Shown here: piece by piece, positions 17,609-27,111 of the stretch | Numbering within the stretch: position 1 is the stretch's first letter | Layout: each line of letters opens with the position of its first letter | Origin: Sphingosinicella sp963974575 | GTDB lineage: Bacteria > Pseudomonadota > Alphaproteobacteria > Sphingomonadales > Sphingomonadaceae | DNA length: 64,000 bases | Direction of reading: 5' to 3' | Assembly: GCF_963974575.1 (NCBI RefSeq) | Contig: NZ_CAXBBQ010000001.1 | Location: 186,001-250,000 of the forward strand | Position numbers and translations under genes: made by a program | The notes under the pieces: model-generated | Databases searched by the model: none | The model's input: the letters and a program-made list of their open reading frames with translations, nothing else | Told to the model about the DNA's origin: nothing

Positions 17609-19348
17609 GTGTTGAAACATACGATCGCCCGCGCCGCGACAAGCGCGCTTTTCCTCGGCCTTGCCGCCTGTGCCACACAGACGCCCGCGCCATCCGCTGC
17701 CCTGCCGCCGCCGGCGTTTGAAGACACTCCTGTTTACAGCAGCCTTGTTTCCGCAGCACATCCGCTCGCGGCGAATGCGGGCAAGGACATGCTGGCAGCG
17801 GGCGGCAGCGCCGCGGACGCCGCGCTTGCCACGATGCTGGCGCTGACCGTGGTGGAGCCGCAGTCGTCCGGCATCGGCGGCGGCGGGTTCCTGCTCTACC
17901 ACGACGCCGAAAGCGGCAAGCTCTACACGATCGACGGACGCGAAACGGCCCCCAAGGCGGCGACGCCCACCATGTTCCTCAATGCCGACGGCAAACCCAT
18001 GTCGTTCCGCGAGGCCGTGCCCGGCGGCAAGAGCGTCGGCGTGCCCGGCAACATCCGGCTGATGGCGATGGCACACGCGCGCTTCGGCCGCCTGCCGTGG
18101 GCGAAGCTGTTCGAGCCCGCAATCGGCCTGGCGCGCGACGGCTTCGAAATGAGCCCACGGCTATACGGTATGCTGGCGGCGCGCCCGCAGCACGCGGGCA
18201 TGACCGAATGGGCGAAGGCGACCTTCTTCCACGCCGACGATACGCCGCGCCTTGCGGGCGAGACGATCCGCAACCCCATGCTCGCCCGCTTCCTCGAAAA
18301 GCTCGCGGAGGAGGGCCCCGACGCCTTCTATCGCGGCGCCGAGGCGGCGCGGCTGGTCAACACCGTGGCGAGCGCGCCGAAGAATCCGCAGGCGATGACG
18401 GTTGGCGACATTGCGGGCTACAAGGCCGTATGGCGCGATCCCGTGTGCGGCACCTATCGCGCATGGCGCGTCTGCGGCATGGCGCCGCCGTCCTCGGGCG
18501 GCACCACCGTGCTCGCCATCCTGAAGCAGCTCGAACGCTTCGACCTGAAGGCGCTTGGCCCCGCCAGCCCGGAAAGCTGGCACCTGATCGCCGAGAGCAT
18601 GAGGCTCGCCTACGCAGACCGCGAGGCGTATCTCGGCGACCCCGATTTCGTCTCCGTGCCGACGGAAGGGCTCGTCGACCCCGCCTATCTTTCAGGGCGC
18701 AGCGCGCTGATCGACCCAGCGAAGGCTGCGGCGAAGGTCGAGGCGGGAACGCCGCCGGGCGCGGAGGCCGTGGCGCGCGTGCCGGACGGCGAAGTGCCCT
18801 CGACGTCGCATTTCGCGGCCGCCGACCGGCAGGGCGACGTCGCAAGCTATACCTCGACCATCGAGGGCGTGTGGGGAAGCGGACTTACCGTCAATGGCTT
18901 CTTCCTCAACAACGAGCTCACCGACTTTTCGATGCTGCCCCAGGTGGACGGCAAGCCGGCGCCGAACCGCGTGCAGCCGGGCAAGCGGCCGCGCAGTTCC
19001 ATGTCGCCGACCATCGTCTACGACGTATCGGGCAAGCCGGTGCTGGCGATCGGCGCGGCAGGCGGATCGACGATCATCGCGCAGGTCGCGAAGGCGCTCG
19101 TCGGCGTGCTCGACTGGGAGATGGATGTTGGGGATGCGATCGCATTGCCGCAGATCTACGCGCCCGGAGACCGTGTCGCGATCGAGGCCGGATCGCGCCT
19201 TGAAGACATGACCCCGGCGCTTATCGCGAAGGGGCATACGCCGACCGCGGCGAAGCTGCCGCTGAAGGCGAATGGCATAGAACGCAAAGCAAGGGGATGG
19301 ATCGGCGGCGCCGACCCGCGCAGCGAGGGCGCAGTTACCGGGCTCTAG
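17609..19348 (+). CDS. ggt: Gamma-glutamyltransferase, exported lipoprotein form
   Basis: A protein of about 579 residues that matures by self-cleavage. The nucleophile is the threonine at about residue 399 in EVPSTSHF, and PSSGGTTVL and GSGLTVNGFFLNNELTDF are also family marks. It transfers or hydrolyses the gamma-glutamyl group of glutathione outside the cytoplasm. I chose the GTG at 17609, which gives a short basic N-terminus, a hydrophobic stretch and a lipobox (GLAAC, cysteine at about 21). A longer reading adds 41 unlike residues. The small gap before the acyl-CoA synthetase suggests a shared transcript. Confidence 0.88.
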   Translation: MLKHTIARAATSALFLGLAACATQTPAPSAALPPPAFEDTPVYSSLVSAAHPLAANAGKDMLAAGGSAADAALATMLALTVVEPQSSGIGGGGFLLYHDAESGKLYTIDGRETAPKAATPTMFLNADGKPMSFREAVPGGKSVGVPGNIRLMAMAHARFGRLPWAKLFEPAIGLARDGFEMSPRLYGMLAARPQHAGMTEWAKATFFHADDTPRLAGETIRNPMLARFLEKLAEEGPDAFYRGAEAARLVNTVASAPKNPQAMTVGDIAGYKAVWRDPVCGTYRAWRVCGMAPPSSGGTTVLAILKQLERFDLKALGPASPESWHLIAESMRLAYADREAYLGDPDFVSVPTEGLVDPAYLSGRSALIDPAKAAAKVEAGTPPGAEAVARVPDGEVPSTSHFAAADRQGDVASYTSTIEGVWGSGLTVNGFFLNNELTDFSMLPQVDGKPAPNRVQPGKRPRSSMSPTIVYDVSGKPVLAIGAAGGSTIIAQVAKALVGVLDWEMDVGDAIALPQIYAPGDRVAIEAGSRLEDMTPALIAKGHTPTAAKLPLKANGIERKARGWIGGADPRSEGAVTGL

Positions 19349-19371
19349 CCGATCCGGGGAGGAGACGAACG

Positions 19372-21162
19372 ATGCAGACCGCAGAAACGTGGCCGAACCT
19401 CGTCGAGATGTTCTTCGATCAGGCAAGCCGGCGGGGCAAGCGCCCGATGCTGCACGCCAAGGTGGACGGCGCGTGGCGGACGACGACCTGGGCCGAGGCC
19501 GCGCAGCAGGTGGCGACGCTGGCGACGGCGCTGAACGCGCGCGGCATCGGGAAGGGCGACCGCGTGGTGCTGGTGAGCGAGAACCGGCCCGAATGGTGCA
19601 TCGCCGATCTTGCGATCATGGCGGCGGGCGCGATCACGGTGCCGACCTATACGACCAATACGGAGCGTGACCACCTTCACATCCTGGAAAACAGTGGCGC
19701 GAAGGCGGCGATCGTTTCCAACGCGAAGCTCGCCAAGGTGCTGCTGCCCGCCGTCTACCGATCCACCTTGTGCAAACAGGTGATCGGCATGGAGAAGCTG
19801 CGCATCGGGCAGGCGAGCGGCGCCGAACTGATCGACTGGGCGGAGCTGATGGCGGCGCACACCGGCGACATCGCGGCAGTGCGCGCGGGCGCGACGATGC
19901 AGCGCGGCGACATGGCCTGCATCATCTACACGAGCGGCACCGGCGGCGCGCCGCGCGGCGTCTGCCAGCACCACGGGGCCATCCTCTGCAACCTTGCGGG
20001 CTGCGAGGACGTGCTGTGGAACGACTTCCCCAAGGGCACCGAGACGTTCCTGTCGTTCCTGCCGCTGAGCCACGCCTATGAGCACACCGGCGGGCAGTTC
20101 CTGCCCATCGCGCTCGGCGGCGAGATCTATTATTCCGAAGGCCTCGAAAAGCTTGCCGCCAACATCGAGGAGACGCGGCCCACCATCATGGTGGTCGTGC
20201 CGCGCCTGTTCGAGGTGCTGCGCCAGCGCATGTCGAAAGCGATCGAGAAGCAGGGCGGCGCGGCGGCGTGGATGCTGGAGCAAGCACTAAGGTTAGGGCG
20301 CAAGCGCTACGAGAAGGGGCGGCTGCCGCTCAGCGACAAGCCGCTAGACCTGCTGCTCGACCGCACGATCCGCAAGAAGGTGCAGGCCCGCCTCGGCGGG
20401 CGGCTGAAAGCGATGGTGGCGGGCGGCGCGCCGCTTAATCCCGAGGTGGGCATCTTCTTCGCATCGCTCGGCGTCACGCTGCTGCAGGGCTACGGCCAGA
20501 CCGAGGCGGCGCCGGTCATCTCGTGCAACCGGCCGAGCCGCAAGCTGAAGATGCACAGCGTCGGACCGCCGCTGAAGGCCGTCGAGGTCCGCATCGCGGG
20601 GGACGGCGAAATCCTGGTGCGTGGCGAACTCGTGATGCACGGATACTGGCAGAACCCGGCGGAGACCGAACGCGTGCTGAAGGACGGCTGGCTGCACACC
20701 GGCGACATCGGCCACATCGATGCGGACGGCCATATCGTGATCACCGACCGCAAGAAGGACATCATCGTCAACGACAAGGGCGACAATGTCGCGCCGCAGC
20801 GCGTGGAAGGGATGCTGACGCTGCAGCCCGAAATCCTGCAGGCAATGGTTTATGGCGACAAGCGGCCGCATCTGGTGGGGCTTGTTGTCCCGGACCCCGA
20901 GTGGGCAGGCGAATGGGCGAAGGCGAACGGACATTCCGGCGAGCTCGCCATGCTGAAGGGCATTCCCGAATTCCACCGCGCGATCGCCGCGGCCGTGGAC
21001 CGCGTGAACGCACAGATTTCGGTGGTCGAGAAGGTGCGGCGCGTCATCATCGCCGACGAAGCCTTTACTGTAGAGAACGAACAAATGACGCCCTCGATGA
21101 AGATCCGCCGGCACGTGCTGAAGCAGGTCTACGGGGAGCGACTTGACGCCCTCTACAAGTAG
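19372..21162 (+). CDS. AMP-dependent long-chain acyl-CoA synthetase-like ligase
   Basis: A 596-residue adenylate-forming ligase. The AMP-binding motif is YTSGTGGAPRGVCQHHG, with FLPLSHAYEHTGGQF and LLQGYGQTEAAPV in the middle and WLHTGDIGHIDADGHIVITDR with the following lysines near the C-terminus. The layout resembles the FadD15-type acyl-CoA synthetases that activate fatty acids for degradation or lipid synthesis. The typical SGTTG is changed to SGTGG, a modest deviation. GGGGAGGAG lies well placed before the ATG at 19372. The next gene starts inside its last 20 bases. Confidence 0.88.
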   Translation: MQTAETWPNLVEMFFDQASRRGKRPMLHAKVDGAWRTTTWAEAAQQVATLATALNARGIGKGDRVVLVSENRPEWCIADLAIMAAGAITVPTYTTNTERDHLHILENSGAKAAIVSNAKLAKVLLPAVYRSTLCKQVIGMEKLRIGQASGAELIDWAELMAAHTGDIAAVRAGATMQRGDMACIIYTSGTGGAPRGVCQHHGAILCNLAGCEDVLWNDFPKGTETFLSFLPLSHAYEHTGGQFLPIALGGEIYYSEGLEKLAANIEETRPTIMVVVPRLFEVLRQRMSKAIEKQGGAAAWMLEQALRLGRKRYEKGRLPLSDKPLDLLLDRTIRKKVQARLGGRLKAMVAGGAPLNPEVGIFFASLGVTLLQGYGQTEAAPVISCNRPSRKLKMHSVGPPLKAVEVRIAGDGEILVRGELVMHGYWQNPAETERVLKDGWLHTGDIGHIDADGHIVITDRKKDIIVNDKGDNVAPQRVEGMLTLQPEILQAMVYGDKRPHLVGLVVPDPEWAGEWAKANGHSGELAMLKGIPEFHRAIAAAVDRVNAQISVVEKVRRVIIADEAFTVENEQMTPSMKIRRHVLKQVYGERLDALYK

Positions 21163-22054
21163 CACCGTCTCCGCAAACCGGCCGCTCGCCGGAGCGGCAT
21201 GGATCCTCGTCGCAGCCCTCGGCTTTTCGGCGGCGTGGGTCTTCATTCGTCTGGCGAGCGAGACGATCCATCCGTTCGCACTCGTCTTCTGGCGGAACGC
21301 CGCCGGGCTGCTGCTGATCGTGCCGCTGGTGCTACGCGACCCGTCGATCGCATCGCCGACGCAGTGGAAGAGCCACGCCGTACGCTCGACGAGCGGCGTG
21401 ATCGGTATGTTCACGACCTTCTACGCCGTGGCGAACGCGCCGATGGCGACCGTGCAGGCGATCGCCTTCGCCGCACCGATCTTCGCCACGGCCGGGGCGG
21501 CGCTGTTCCTGGGCGAGAAGCTGCGCGCCCGCCGGATCGGCGCACTGCTGGCGGGCTTCGCCGGCGTCCTCGTGGTGCTCCGCCCGGGCGCGGAGCCGCT
21601 TACGCCCGGTATCCTCTCCGCCGTGGTCGCGGCGGGCGCAACGGCCTTCTCGATCATCGCCGTCAAGAAGCTGGTGGGCATCGCGCGCCCGATGGTCGTG
21701 GTGTTCTGGAGTTTCGCGCTGCCGGTGCTGCCGACCTTCCTGATCGCACTCGCGTTCTGGACGACGCCTTCGGGATACGCCTGGCTCTACATTCTGGGCA
21801 TCGGCGCAAGCACGTTCACGGCGCAGATCGCCACGGCCCGTGCCTTCTCGATCGCCGAAGCAACCGCCGTGATGCCCTATGATTTCGTGCGATTCGGCAT
21901 CACCGTCGCCATCGGCACGTTTCTGTTCGGCGAAACCGTGGACGGCATCACGCTGCTGGGCGGCGCGCTGATCCTGGGCAGCGCGATCTACCTTGCTTAC
22001 CGCGAGGCCGTGCTCGCCCGGAAAGGCCCGGCGAGTACCCCGCCGCTGAACTGA
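21143..22054 (+). CDS. EamA/DMT family metabolite exporter
   Basis: A 303-residue drug/metabolite transporter family protein with ten predicted membrane helices in two EamA repeats (residues about 15-145 and 155-290). The substrate is unknown; relatives export amino acids, riboflavin precursors or other metabolites. It starts with TTG at 21143, preceded by GGGGAG, and overlaps the end of the ligase gene by 20 bases, so it is probably translated from the same message. Only the first 15 residues, polar and serine/threonine-rich, precede the first helix. Confidence 0.85.
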   Translation: MTPSTSSTVSANRPLAGAAWILVAALGFSAAWVFIRLASETIHPFALVFWRNAAGLLLIVPLVLRDPSIASPTQWKSHAVRSTSGVIGMFTTFYAVANAPMATVQAIAFAAPIFATAGAALFLGEKLRARRIGALLAGFAGVLVVLRPGAEPLTPGILSAVVAAGATAFSIIAVKKLVGIARPMVVVFWSFALPVLPTFLIALAFWTTPSGYAWLYILGIGASTFTAQIATARAFSIAEATAVMPYDFVRFGITVAIGTFLFGETVDGITLLGGALILGSAIYLAYREAVLARKGPASTPPLN

Positions 22055-22139
22055 CCCTTGGCATGTGAAGAGGTTGCTCCCGCCGCTGCTTCGATTAGGA
22101 AGACGCGCGACAGACAGTTTTGAACACGGGAGATCAGGA

Positions 22140-22919
22140 ATGAAGCTTGCAGGAACCGCAGCCGTTGTGACGGGCGCAGCCTCCGGCCTTGGCGCCGCCA
22201 CGGCACGTGCGCTCGCGAGCGAAGGCGCGAAGGTCGCCATCTTCGACATGAACGCCGAGAAGGGCGAGGCGCTGGCCGCCGAGATCGGCGGCATCTTCTG
22301 CAACGTCGACGTGACGAGTGACGATTCGGTCGACGCGGGCTTCGCGAAGGCCCGCGCCGCGCACGGGCAGGAACGCATCCTGGTGAACTGCGCCGGTGTC
22401 GGCAGCGCCGTGAAGACGGCGAGCCGCGACAAGGCGACCGGCGAGATCAAGCACTACCCGCTTGGCGCCTTCGAAAAGGTCATCCAGATCAACCTGATCG
22501 GTACGTTCCGCTGCATCGCGAAGTCTGCGGCAGGGATGCTGACGCTGGAGCCGCTGGAACACGGCGAGCGCGGCGCGATCGTCAACACCGCGTCCGTCGC
22601 CGCTGAAGACGGCCAGATCGGCCAGGCGGCCTACTCCGCTTCCAAGGGCGGTGTCGTCGGCATGACGCTGCCCATTGCGCGCGACCTGATGAACGAGGGC
22701 ATCCGCGTCAACACGATCCTGCCCGGCATCTTCAACACGCCGCTGCTGCAGGCCGCGCCCGACAATGTGAAGGCCTCGCTCGCCGCCTCCGTGCCCTTCC
22801 CCAAGCGCCTCGGTGAACCGGAAGAATATGCGAAGCTCGCGATCGCAATGATCACCATCGGCTACTTCAACGGCGAGGATGTGCGCCTCGACGGCGGCAT
22901 CCGCATGGCGCCGCGCTGA
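22140..22919 (+). CDS. Short-chain dehydrogenase, type II 3-hydroxyacyl-CoA dehydrogenase-like
   Basis: A 259-residue SDR. The cofactor motif is VTGAASGLGAATARALA with an acidic residue after beta-2 (FDMNAEKG), which favours NAD. The active site is Ser, Tyr and Lys in NTASVAAEDGQIGQAAYSASK. The stretch ILPGIFNTPLL and overall match resemble human HSD17B10 and bacterial 3-hydroxyacyl-CoA dehydrogenases, suggesting a step in fatty-acid or branched-chain amino-acid breakdown. The acyl-CoA synthetase two genes upstream supports this. I chose the ATG at 22140, with GGAGATCAGGA before it. Confidence 0.85.
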   Translation: MKLAGTAAVVTGAASGLGAATARALASEGAKVAIFDMNAEKGEALAAEIGGIFCNVDVTSDDSVDAGFAKARAAHGQERILVNCAGVGSAVKTASRDKATGEIKHYPLGAFEKVIQINLIGTFRCIAKSAAGMLTLEPLEHGERGAIVNTASVAAEDGQIGQAAYSASKGGVVGMTLPIARDLMNEGIRVNTILPGIFNTPLLQAAPDNVKASLAASVPFPKRLGEPEEYAKLAIAMITIGYFNGEDVRLDGGIRMAPR

Positions 22920-22951
22920 TTCGACCCACGCCGGAGCAGAATACCGATCCG

Positions 22952-24319
22952 TTAAACCGCTTTCGGTTTCAGGCCCGCCAGCTGGCGCAAGCTGGGCGGC
23001 GGGCCTGAGCGCAGCACGCCGTAGCGGAACAGCCGCGCGGCAAAGGCGATCACCAGCGCCGCGAACGCGAGCTGCCAGGCGATCGATGCCAGATGGATGC
23101 CGAGCTCCGTGCCCGCTGCGGCGCGTCCGAGCATCATGTAGGGCGCTGACAGCGGGAACCACGACACGAACTGGTGCCAGAGGCCGCCGGGATTCGCGAG
23201 CGCGCCCAGCGTGGAAATCAGGATCACCATCTGCAGGATGGTGACGGGCATCGACAGCGTCTGCACCTCGCGGATCGTGGAACAAAGGCTGCCGATGCCG
23301 AGGTAGATCGCGCCGTAGATTAGGTACGCGCAGGTGAAATAGGCGAGGCCGAGCGCAAGCAGCTCCGGCCAGCCGCGCGGCGGGGTCGGGAGGAGCCCGG
23401 CGGGAAGCTGCGCCGCCGCCACCATGAAGCCGCCGCCGAAGAGCAGACCCCAAACGGTGACGCCGATGAGCGACACCGCGAGCATGGCGATGAGCTTGCC
23501 CGCATAGATCGCCGGAATCGGCACGGCGGCGACGAGCACCTCTATGATCTTGTTCGACTTTTCTTCGACCATGTTGGAGAGGAGCGCGCCCGCGAGCAGG
23601 GAAATGAGCGCGAAGAGCACGGTGGCCGCACCCGTGGCGAGGATCGGCGCGCCCTTGCGCCCGGCGGGCGCCACGCCTTCATCAAGGACGGTGACGGAAA
23701 CATCAGGCTGGGCGGCGCGGACCGCTTCGACACGGGCGGCAAGGCCTTCCGCCGCGAGCGCGCGCTTGGTCCACGCCAGGCCCGCGAGGGTTCGTATCCG
23801 TTCGGCAGCGGGGGCCTTGTCGCCGGTGAAAAGCAGAAGCCCATCAGGCATGACGACAAGCGCGGCACCGAAGCGGCTGTTGCGCGCGAGCAGCAGCCGG
23901 TGTGCCTGCGCCTTCGGATCCGCCTCCGCGCTGACCTCCGTGAAGGACTGTGCACCGAGTGCGGCGATCGCCCCGATATCCTCGCGCTTCGCCAGCGCAT
24001 CGAGTTCGGCATCGGTGAGCAGCGCAGCGGGTCTTGCGAACGCGCCCGTATCCTTGTTGCTGGTGCGCAGACGCTCGTAAGCGTTCCGCGTTCGCTCGCG
24101 CGCCGCGACGGCCTGCATCCACGGCGCGAAATCTCCGGCCGGATCGATCACCGCGACCGTCTGCGACGCCGTGGCCGGTGCGCGCGGCCCGCCGACGATC
24201 GACGCGAAAACGGCAAAGGCAAGGCCGATCACCGGCATCGCCAACCAGACAAGGAAACCGCGCGACAGGATCGTCGCCATGATGTCGCGGCGGGCGATGA
24301 CGAACGTTGCGCGGATCAT
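22952..24319 (-). CDS. ABC transporter permease (ABC-2/NatB type)
   Basis: A membrane protein of 455 residues. One helix near the N-terminus is followed by a large extracytoplasmic domain (about residues 50-200). Five or six helices fill the C-terminal half, in the order typical of NatB-like ABC-2 permeases. The start ATG overlaps the stop of the ATPase gene by four bases, so the pair forms an exporter. Substrate is unknown; relatives export sodium ions or peptides. The 117-residue in-frame extension upstream is arginine-rich antisense of the ATPase and was rejected. Confidence 0.85.
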   Translation of the reverse strand: MIRATFVIARRDIMATILSRGFLVWLAMPVIGLAFAVFASIVGGPRAPATASQTVAVIDPAGDFAPWMQAVAARERTRNAYERLRTSNKDTGAFARPAALLTDAELDALAKREDIGAIAALGAQSFTEVSAEADPKAQAHRLLLARNSRFGAALVVMPDGLLLFTGDKAPAAERIRTLAGLAWTKRALAAEGLAARVEAVRAAQPDVSVTVLDEGVAPAGRKGAPILATGAATVLFALISLLAGALLSNMVEEKSNKIIEVLVAAVPIPAIYAGKLIAMLAVSLIGVTVWGLLFGGGFMVAAAQLPAGLLPTPPRGWPELLALGLAYFTCAYLIYGAIYLGIGSLCSTIREVQTLSMPVTILQMVILISTLGALANPGGLWHQFVSWFPLSAPYMMLGRAAAGTELGIHLASIAWQLAFAALVIAFAARLFRYGVLRSGPPPSLRQLAGLKPKAV

Positions 24320-25269
24320 GCCGCTTCCCGCGTTTCGGCGGGCACATCGGTTTCCCCGACGATGGCCACGAAAGCGTCGTGCAGCGTCGGGCGCTCGATG
24401 TGCATGTCGCGGATCCCGCTGCCCGTTTCTATCAGGCGCGCGAGCAGCGGCTCGATCCCGCCCGGCGGCAAGGGGAAGCGATAGGCGTTGCCGGTCTCGG
24501 TTGCGCCCCGGGGCAGGATATCGACCGTGCTTCCCGGCGGCAGCAGCGCGTGAAGTTCGGCAAGCGGCCGTTCGGTCACGAGGACGACACGCGAGGGCAG
24601 GTGCGCGCGCGCCGCATCGACGCTGCCCGAAAAGCGCGTGCGGCCGTGCGCTATGATGACGAGGCCGTCGCACATGCGCTCGGCGTGCGCCATCACGTGC
24701 GTGGAAAACAGGACTGTCGCGCCGCGCGCACGCTCGGCGCGGATCATGTTTTCAAGATCCTGCTGGTTCACGGGATCGAGGCCCGAAAAGGGCTCGTCGA
24801 GCACGATGAGATCGGGGCGGTTCACGAAGGTGGCGAGGAGCTGCACCTTCTGCGCCATACCTTTCGAGAAGGTGCGGATGCGCGCGTTCGCCTCGTCGCC
24901 GAGGCCGTGCGCGGCGAGCAATTCGTCAGCGCGAAGACGGCCCTCACCGAGCTTCAGGCCGCGCAGCGCGCCGACGTAGGCGATGGCTTCGCGCGCTGTC
25001 ATCGCCGGATAGAGGCCACGCTCTTCGGGGAGGTAGCCGACGCGCGCGGCGACCGAGAGCGGCCGATCAGAGCCGAGCAGGCGGCGCGTGCCGCCGTCGG
25101 GCTCGAGAATCCCGAGCAGCATCCGCAGCGTCGTCGTCTTGCCCGCGCCGTTCTGGCCGAGGAAGCCGTAGATGGCGCCCTTGGGCACGGACAGGTCGAC
25201 GCCAGCGACCGCCTGCTTTTCGCCGAAGCGTTTCGACAGGGCTTCAGCTTCGATGGCGTATTCCAACAA
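24316..25269 (-). CDS. ABC transporter ATP-binding protein (NatA type)
   Basis: A 317-residue ATPase with Walker A GQNGAGKTT, signature FSKGMAQKVQ (a degenerate LSGGQ, usual in this family), Walker B LIVLDEPFSGLDP and the H-loop FSTHVM. The C-terminal DUF4162-like extension (about 225-315) is also typical of Nat-type exporters. Translation begins at TTG 25269, with AAGGA five or six bases upstream; there is no ATG near. The promoter must lie in the 45 bases shared with the divergent queG. Confidence 0.88.
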   Translation of the reverse strand: MLEYAIEAEALSKRFGEKQAVAGVDLSVPKGAIYGFLGQNGAGKTTTLRMLLGILEPDGGTRRLLGSDRPLSVAARVGYLPEERGLYPAMTAREAIAYVGALRGLKLGEGRLRADELLAAHGLGDEANARIRTFSKGMAQKVQLLATFVNRPDLIVLDEPFSGLDPVNQQDLENMIRAERARGATVLFSTHVMAHAERMCDGLVIIAHGRTRFSGSVDAARAHLPSRVVLVTERPLAELHALLPPGSTVDILPRGATETGNAYRFPLPPGGIEPLLARLIETGSGIRDMHIERPTLHDAFVAIVGETDVPAETREAA

Positions 25270-25314
25270 CCCGATCCTTCACACGCACGCCCCGTACGAT
25301 GCTATGAATAGCGG

Positions 25315-26472
25315 GTGGATACGAACAAAATCTTGAAAAGCTTGAACGCCAAAGCGGCAGCGCTGGGGTTTTCCGCGATCGGCATCGCGCCCGCCGACGC
25401 CGCCCCTGCCGCAGGCGCGCGGCTGAAGGCGTGGATCGCGGAGGGCTGCCACGGCGACATGCTGTGGATGGCGGAAAAGGCCGATCGCCGCGAAAGCCCA
25501 CGCGCGCTGTGGGGCGAGGTGCAGTCCGTCATCATGCTCGGCATGAGCTATGCGCCCGCGCTCGATCCGCTGCGCCATACGGACCATCCCGAGATCGGTG
25601 TGATCTCCGTCTACGCGCAGGGGCAGGACTATCATGACACGATCAAGGCGCGGCTGAAGACGCTGGCGCGCTGGCTGCTCGAAGCGGCGGGCGAGGGCGA
25701 GGTGAAGGTGTTCGTGGATACCGCGCCGGTGATGGAGAAGCCGCTCGCCGCCGCAGCCGGGATCGGCTGGCAGGGCAAGCACACCAATCTCGTGAGCCGC
25801 GAACATGGGAGCTGGCTGTTCCTGGGCGCGATCTACACGACGCTGGCGCTGACGCCCGATGCGCCGCACGTCGACCGCTGCGGATCGTGCGACGCGTGCC
25901 AGCGTGCCTGCCCGACGGCGGCGTTCACAGGGCCCTACAGCCTCGACGCACGGCGGTGCATCTCGTACCTCACCATCGAGCTGAAAGGGCCGATCCCGCA
26001 CGAATTCCGCCGTGCGATCGGCAACCGCATCTACGGCTGCGATGATTGCCTTGCCGTGTGCCCGTGGAACCGCTTCGCGAAGGCCTCCGCCGAGGCCGCG
26101 TTCCAGCCGCGCACCGAGCTGACCGCGCCGCGCCTCGCGGAGCTCGCCGCGCTCGATGACGCGGGGTTCCGGCAGGTGTTCGCCGGGTCGCCGGTCAAGC
26201 GCGTGGGACGCGACCGTTTCGTGCGCAACGTCGCCATCGCGCTCGGCAACAGCGGGTCTGCAGGTGCAGCGCCGGTGTTGCAGCGGTTGACGGAGGATGC
26301 GTCGGAACTGGTGCGCGAGGCGGCGCGCTGGGGGCTTTCAGCGCTTGCCGAGGATCTGGAACGCGTGCGCGGCGAGCGCAGCAGCGATGATCGGCGCGAA
26401 CAGGTTGAGCACAGGGACAAGGAACAAGGGCGCGGCAGTGAAGCCCAGCCGCAGGCGGAGCGCACGGTTTGA
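25315..26472 (+). CDS. queG: Epoxyqueuosine reductase
   Basis: A 385-residue cobalamin and iron-sulfur enzyme that makes the last step to queuosine in tRNA. Two ferredoxin-like clusters are visible: CGSCDACQRACP and CDDCLAVCP, with an additional cysteine before the second (RRCISYL). The start is GTG at 25315. The last roughly 45 codons overlap the convergent EI24-family gene by 135 bases, and the tail (ERSSDDRREQVEH and on) is hydrophilic and not conserved-looking. This suggests that an original stop was lost and the frame read on into the antisense of its neighbour. Confidence 0.93.
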   Translation: MDTNKILKSLNAKAAALGFSAIGIAPADAAPAAGARLKAWIAEGCHGDMLWMAEKADRRESPRALWGEVQSVIMLGMSYAPALDPLRHTDHPEIGVISVYAQGQDYHDTIKARLKTLARWLLEAAGEGEVKVFVDTAPVMEKPLAAAAGIGWQGKHTNLVSREHGSWLFLGAIYTTLALTPDAPHVDRCGSCDACQRACPTAAFTGPYSLDARRCISYLTIELKGPIPHEFRRAIGNRIYGCDDCLAVCPWNRFAKASAEAAFQPRTELTAPRLAELAALDDAGFRQVFAGSPVKRVGRDRFVRNVAIALGNSGSAGAAPVLQRLTEDASELVREAARWGLSALAEDLERVRGERSSDDRREQVEHRDKEQGRGSEAQPQAERTV

Positions 26473-27024
26473 CGCGATCAGCGCCGACGCCTCGGCGCGC
26501 GGCATGTGGCGGACGGCGACCATTTCGAGGAGGTCGCGGCCCATCAGCCAACCGTTGACGGCGGTGAAGAGGATGAGCGGGCCGACTGCGGTGAACAGCA
26601 ACACTACGTAGACAGGCGCGAGTGCGAGGTTCCACAGGACGACGCGCAGGGCGGACGCAAGCGCGAGCAGCCCAGCCCCGGCCATCGGCACACGGCGATG
26701 CGCCATCGCGTGCGGGTAGTGGCGGTCTTCCACGGCATCGACGACACCATCGAGAAGCAGGCCCATGACGCCGGTGGCGATGCCGGGGAACAGGAACCAG
26801 CCGCCAATGATGACGACGGGTAGTGCCGCCCAATCCGCCGCATCCGCCCAGTAACGCTGCATCCACAGCGGCAGCGGCGGTGCGCTGCTGCCGCTGAGCC
26901 AGCTATCGAGGCCGTACCAGACGCCCGCGAGGACGAGGAGCGTCAGCGCGATGGATTTCAGGAACACGGCGACGAAGCGCCGGTCGGGGAGCTGGGCAAA
27001 GACGCGCGGCAGTTCGGCGAGCAT
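26338..27024 (-). CDS. EI24/CysZ family membrane protein
   Basis: A 228-residue inner-membrane protein with four to five hydrophobic segments arranged as in the EI24/CysZ family, including AALPVVIIGGWFLFPGIA and LGFTAAPLFLVPVLNLFAPI. CysZ imports sulfate in some bacteria; the role of alphaproteobacterial EI24 members is not settled, so I give no symbol. Its C-terminus looks natural, so the 135-base overlap with queG probably reflects extension of queG. It runs on its own, with the divergent adenosine kinase 87 bases away. Confidence 0.8.
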   Translation of the reverse strand: MLAELPRVFAQLPDRRFVAVFLKSIALTLLVLAGVWYGLDSWLSGSSAPPLPLWMQRYWADAADWAALPVVIIGGWFLFPGIATGVMGLLLDGVVDAVEDRHYPHAMAHRRVPMAGAGLLALASALRVVLWNLALAPVYVVLLFTAVGPLILFTAVNGWLMGRDLLEMVAVRHMPRAEASALIASNRALRLRLGFTAAPLFLVPVLNLFAPIIAAALAAHAFQILGKR

Positions 27025-27111
27025 TCGCCAAGACTAGCACCGAAGGTTGCGGACGGCGAGACGCGCGGCTAGGGGTCGGCTTTCTCCGTTCTTCGCAGGT
27101 GAAACAGCCCG

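Noticed and set aside
22954..22969. AAACCG-CTTT-CGGTTT hairpin as terminator
   Set aside because: It lies within the last codons of the permease gene, has six pairs and no T run.
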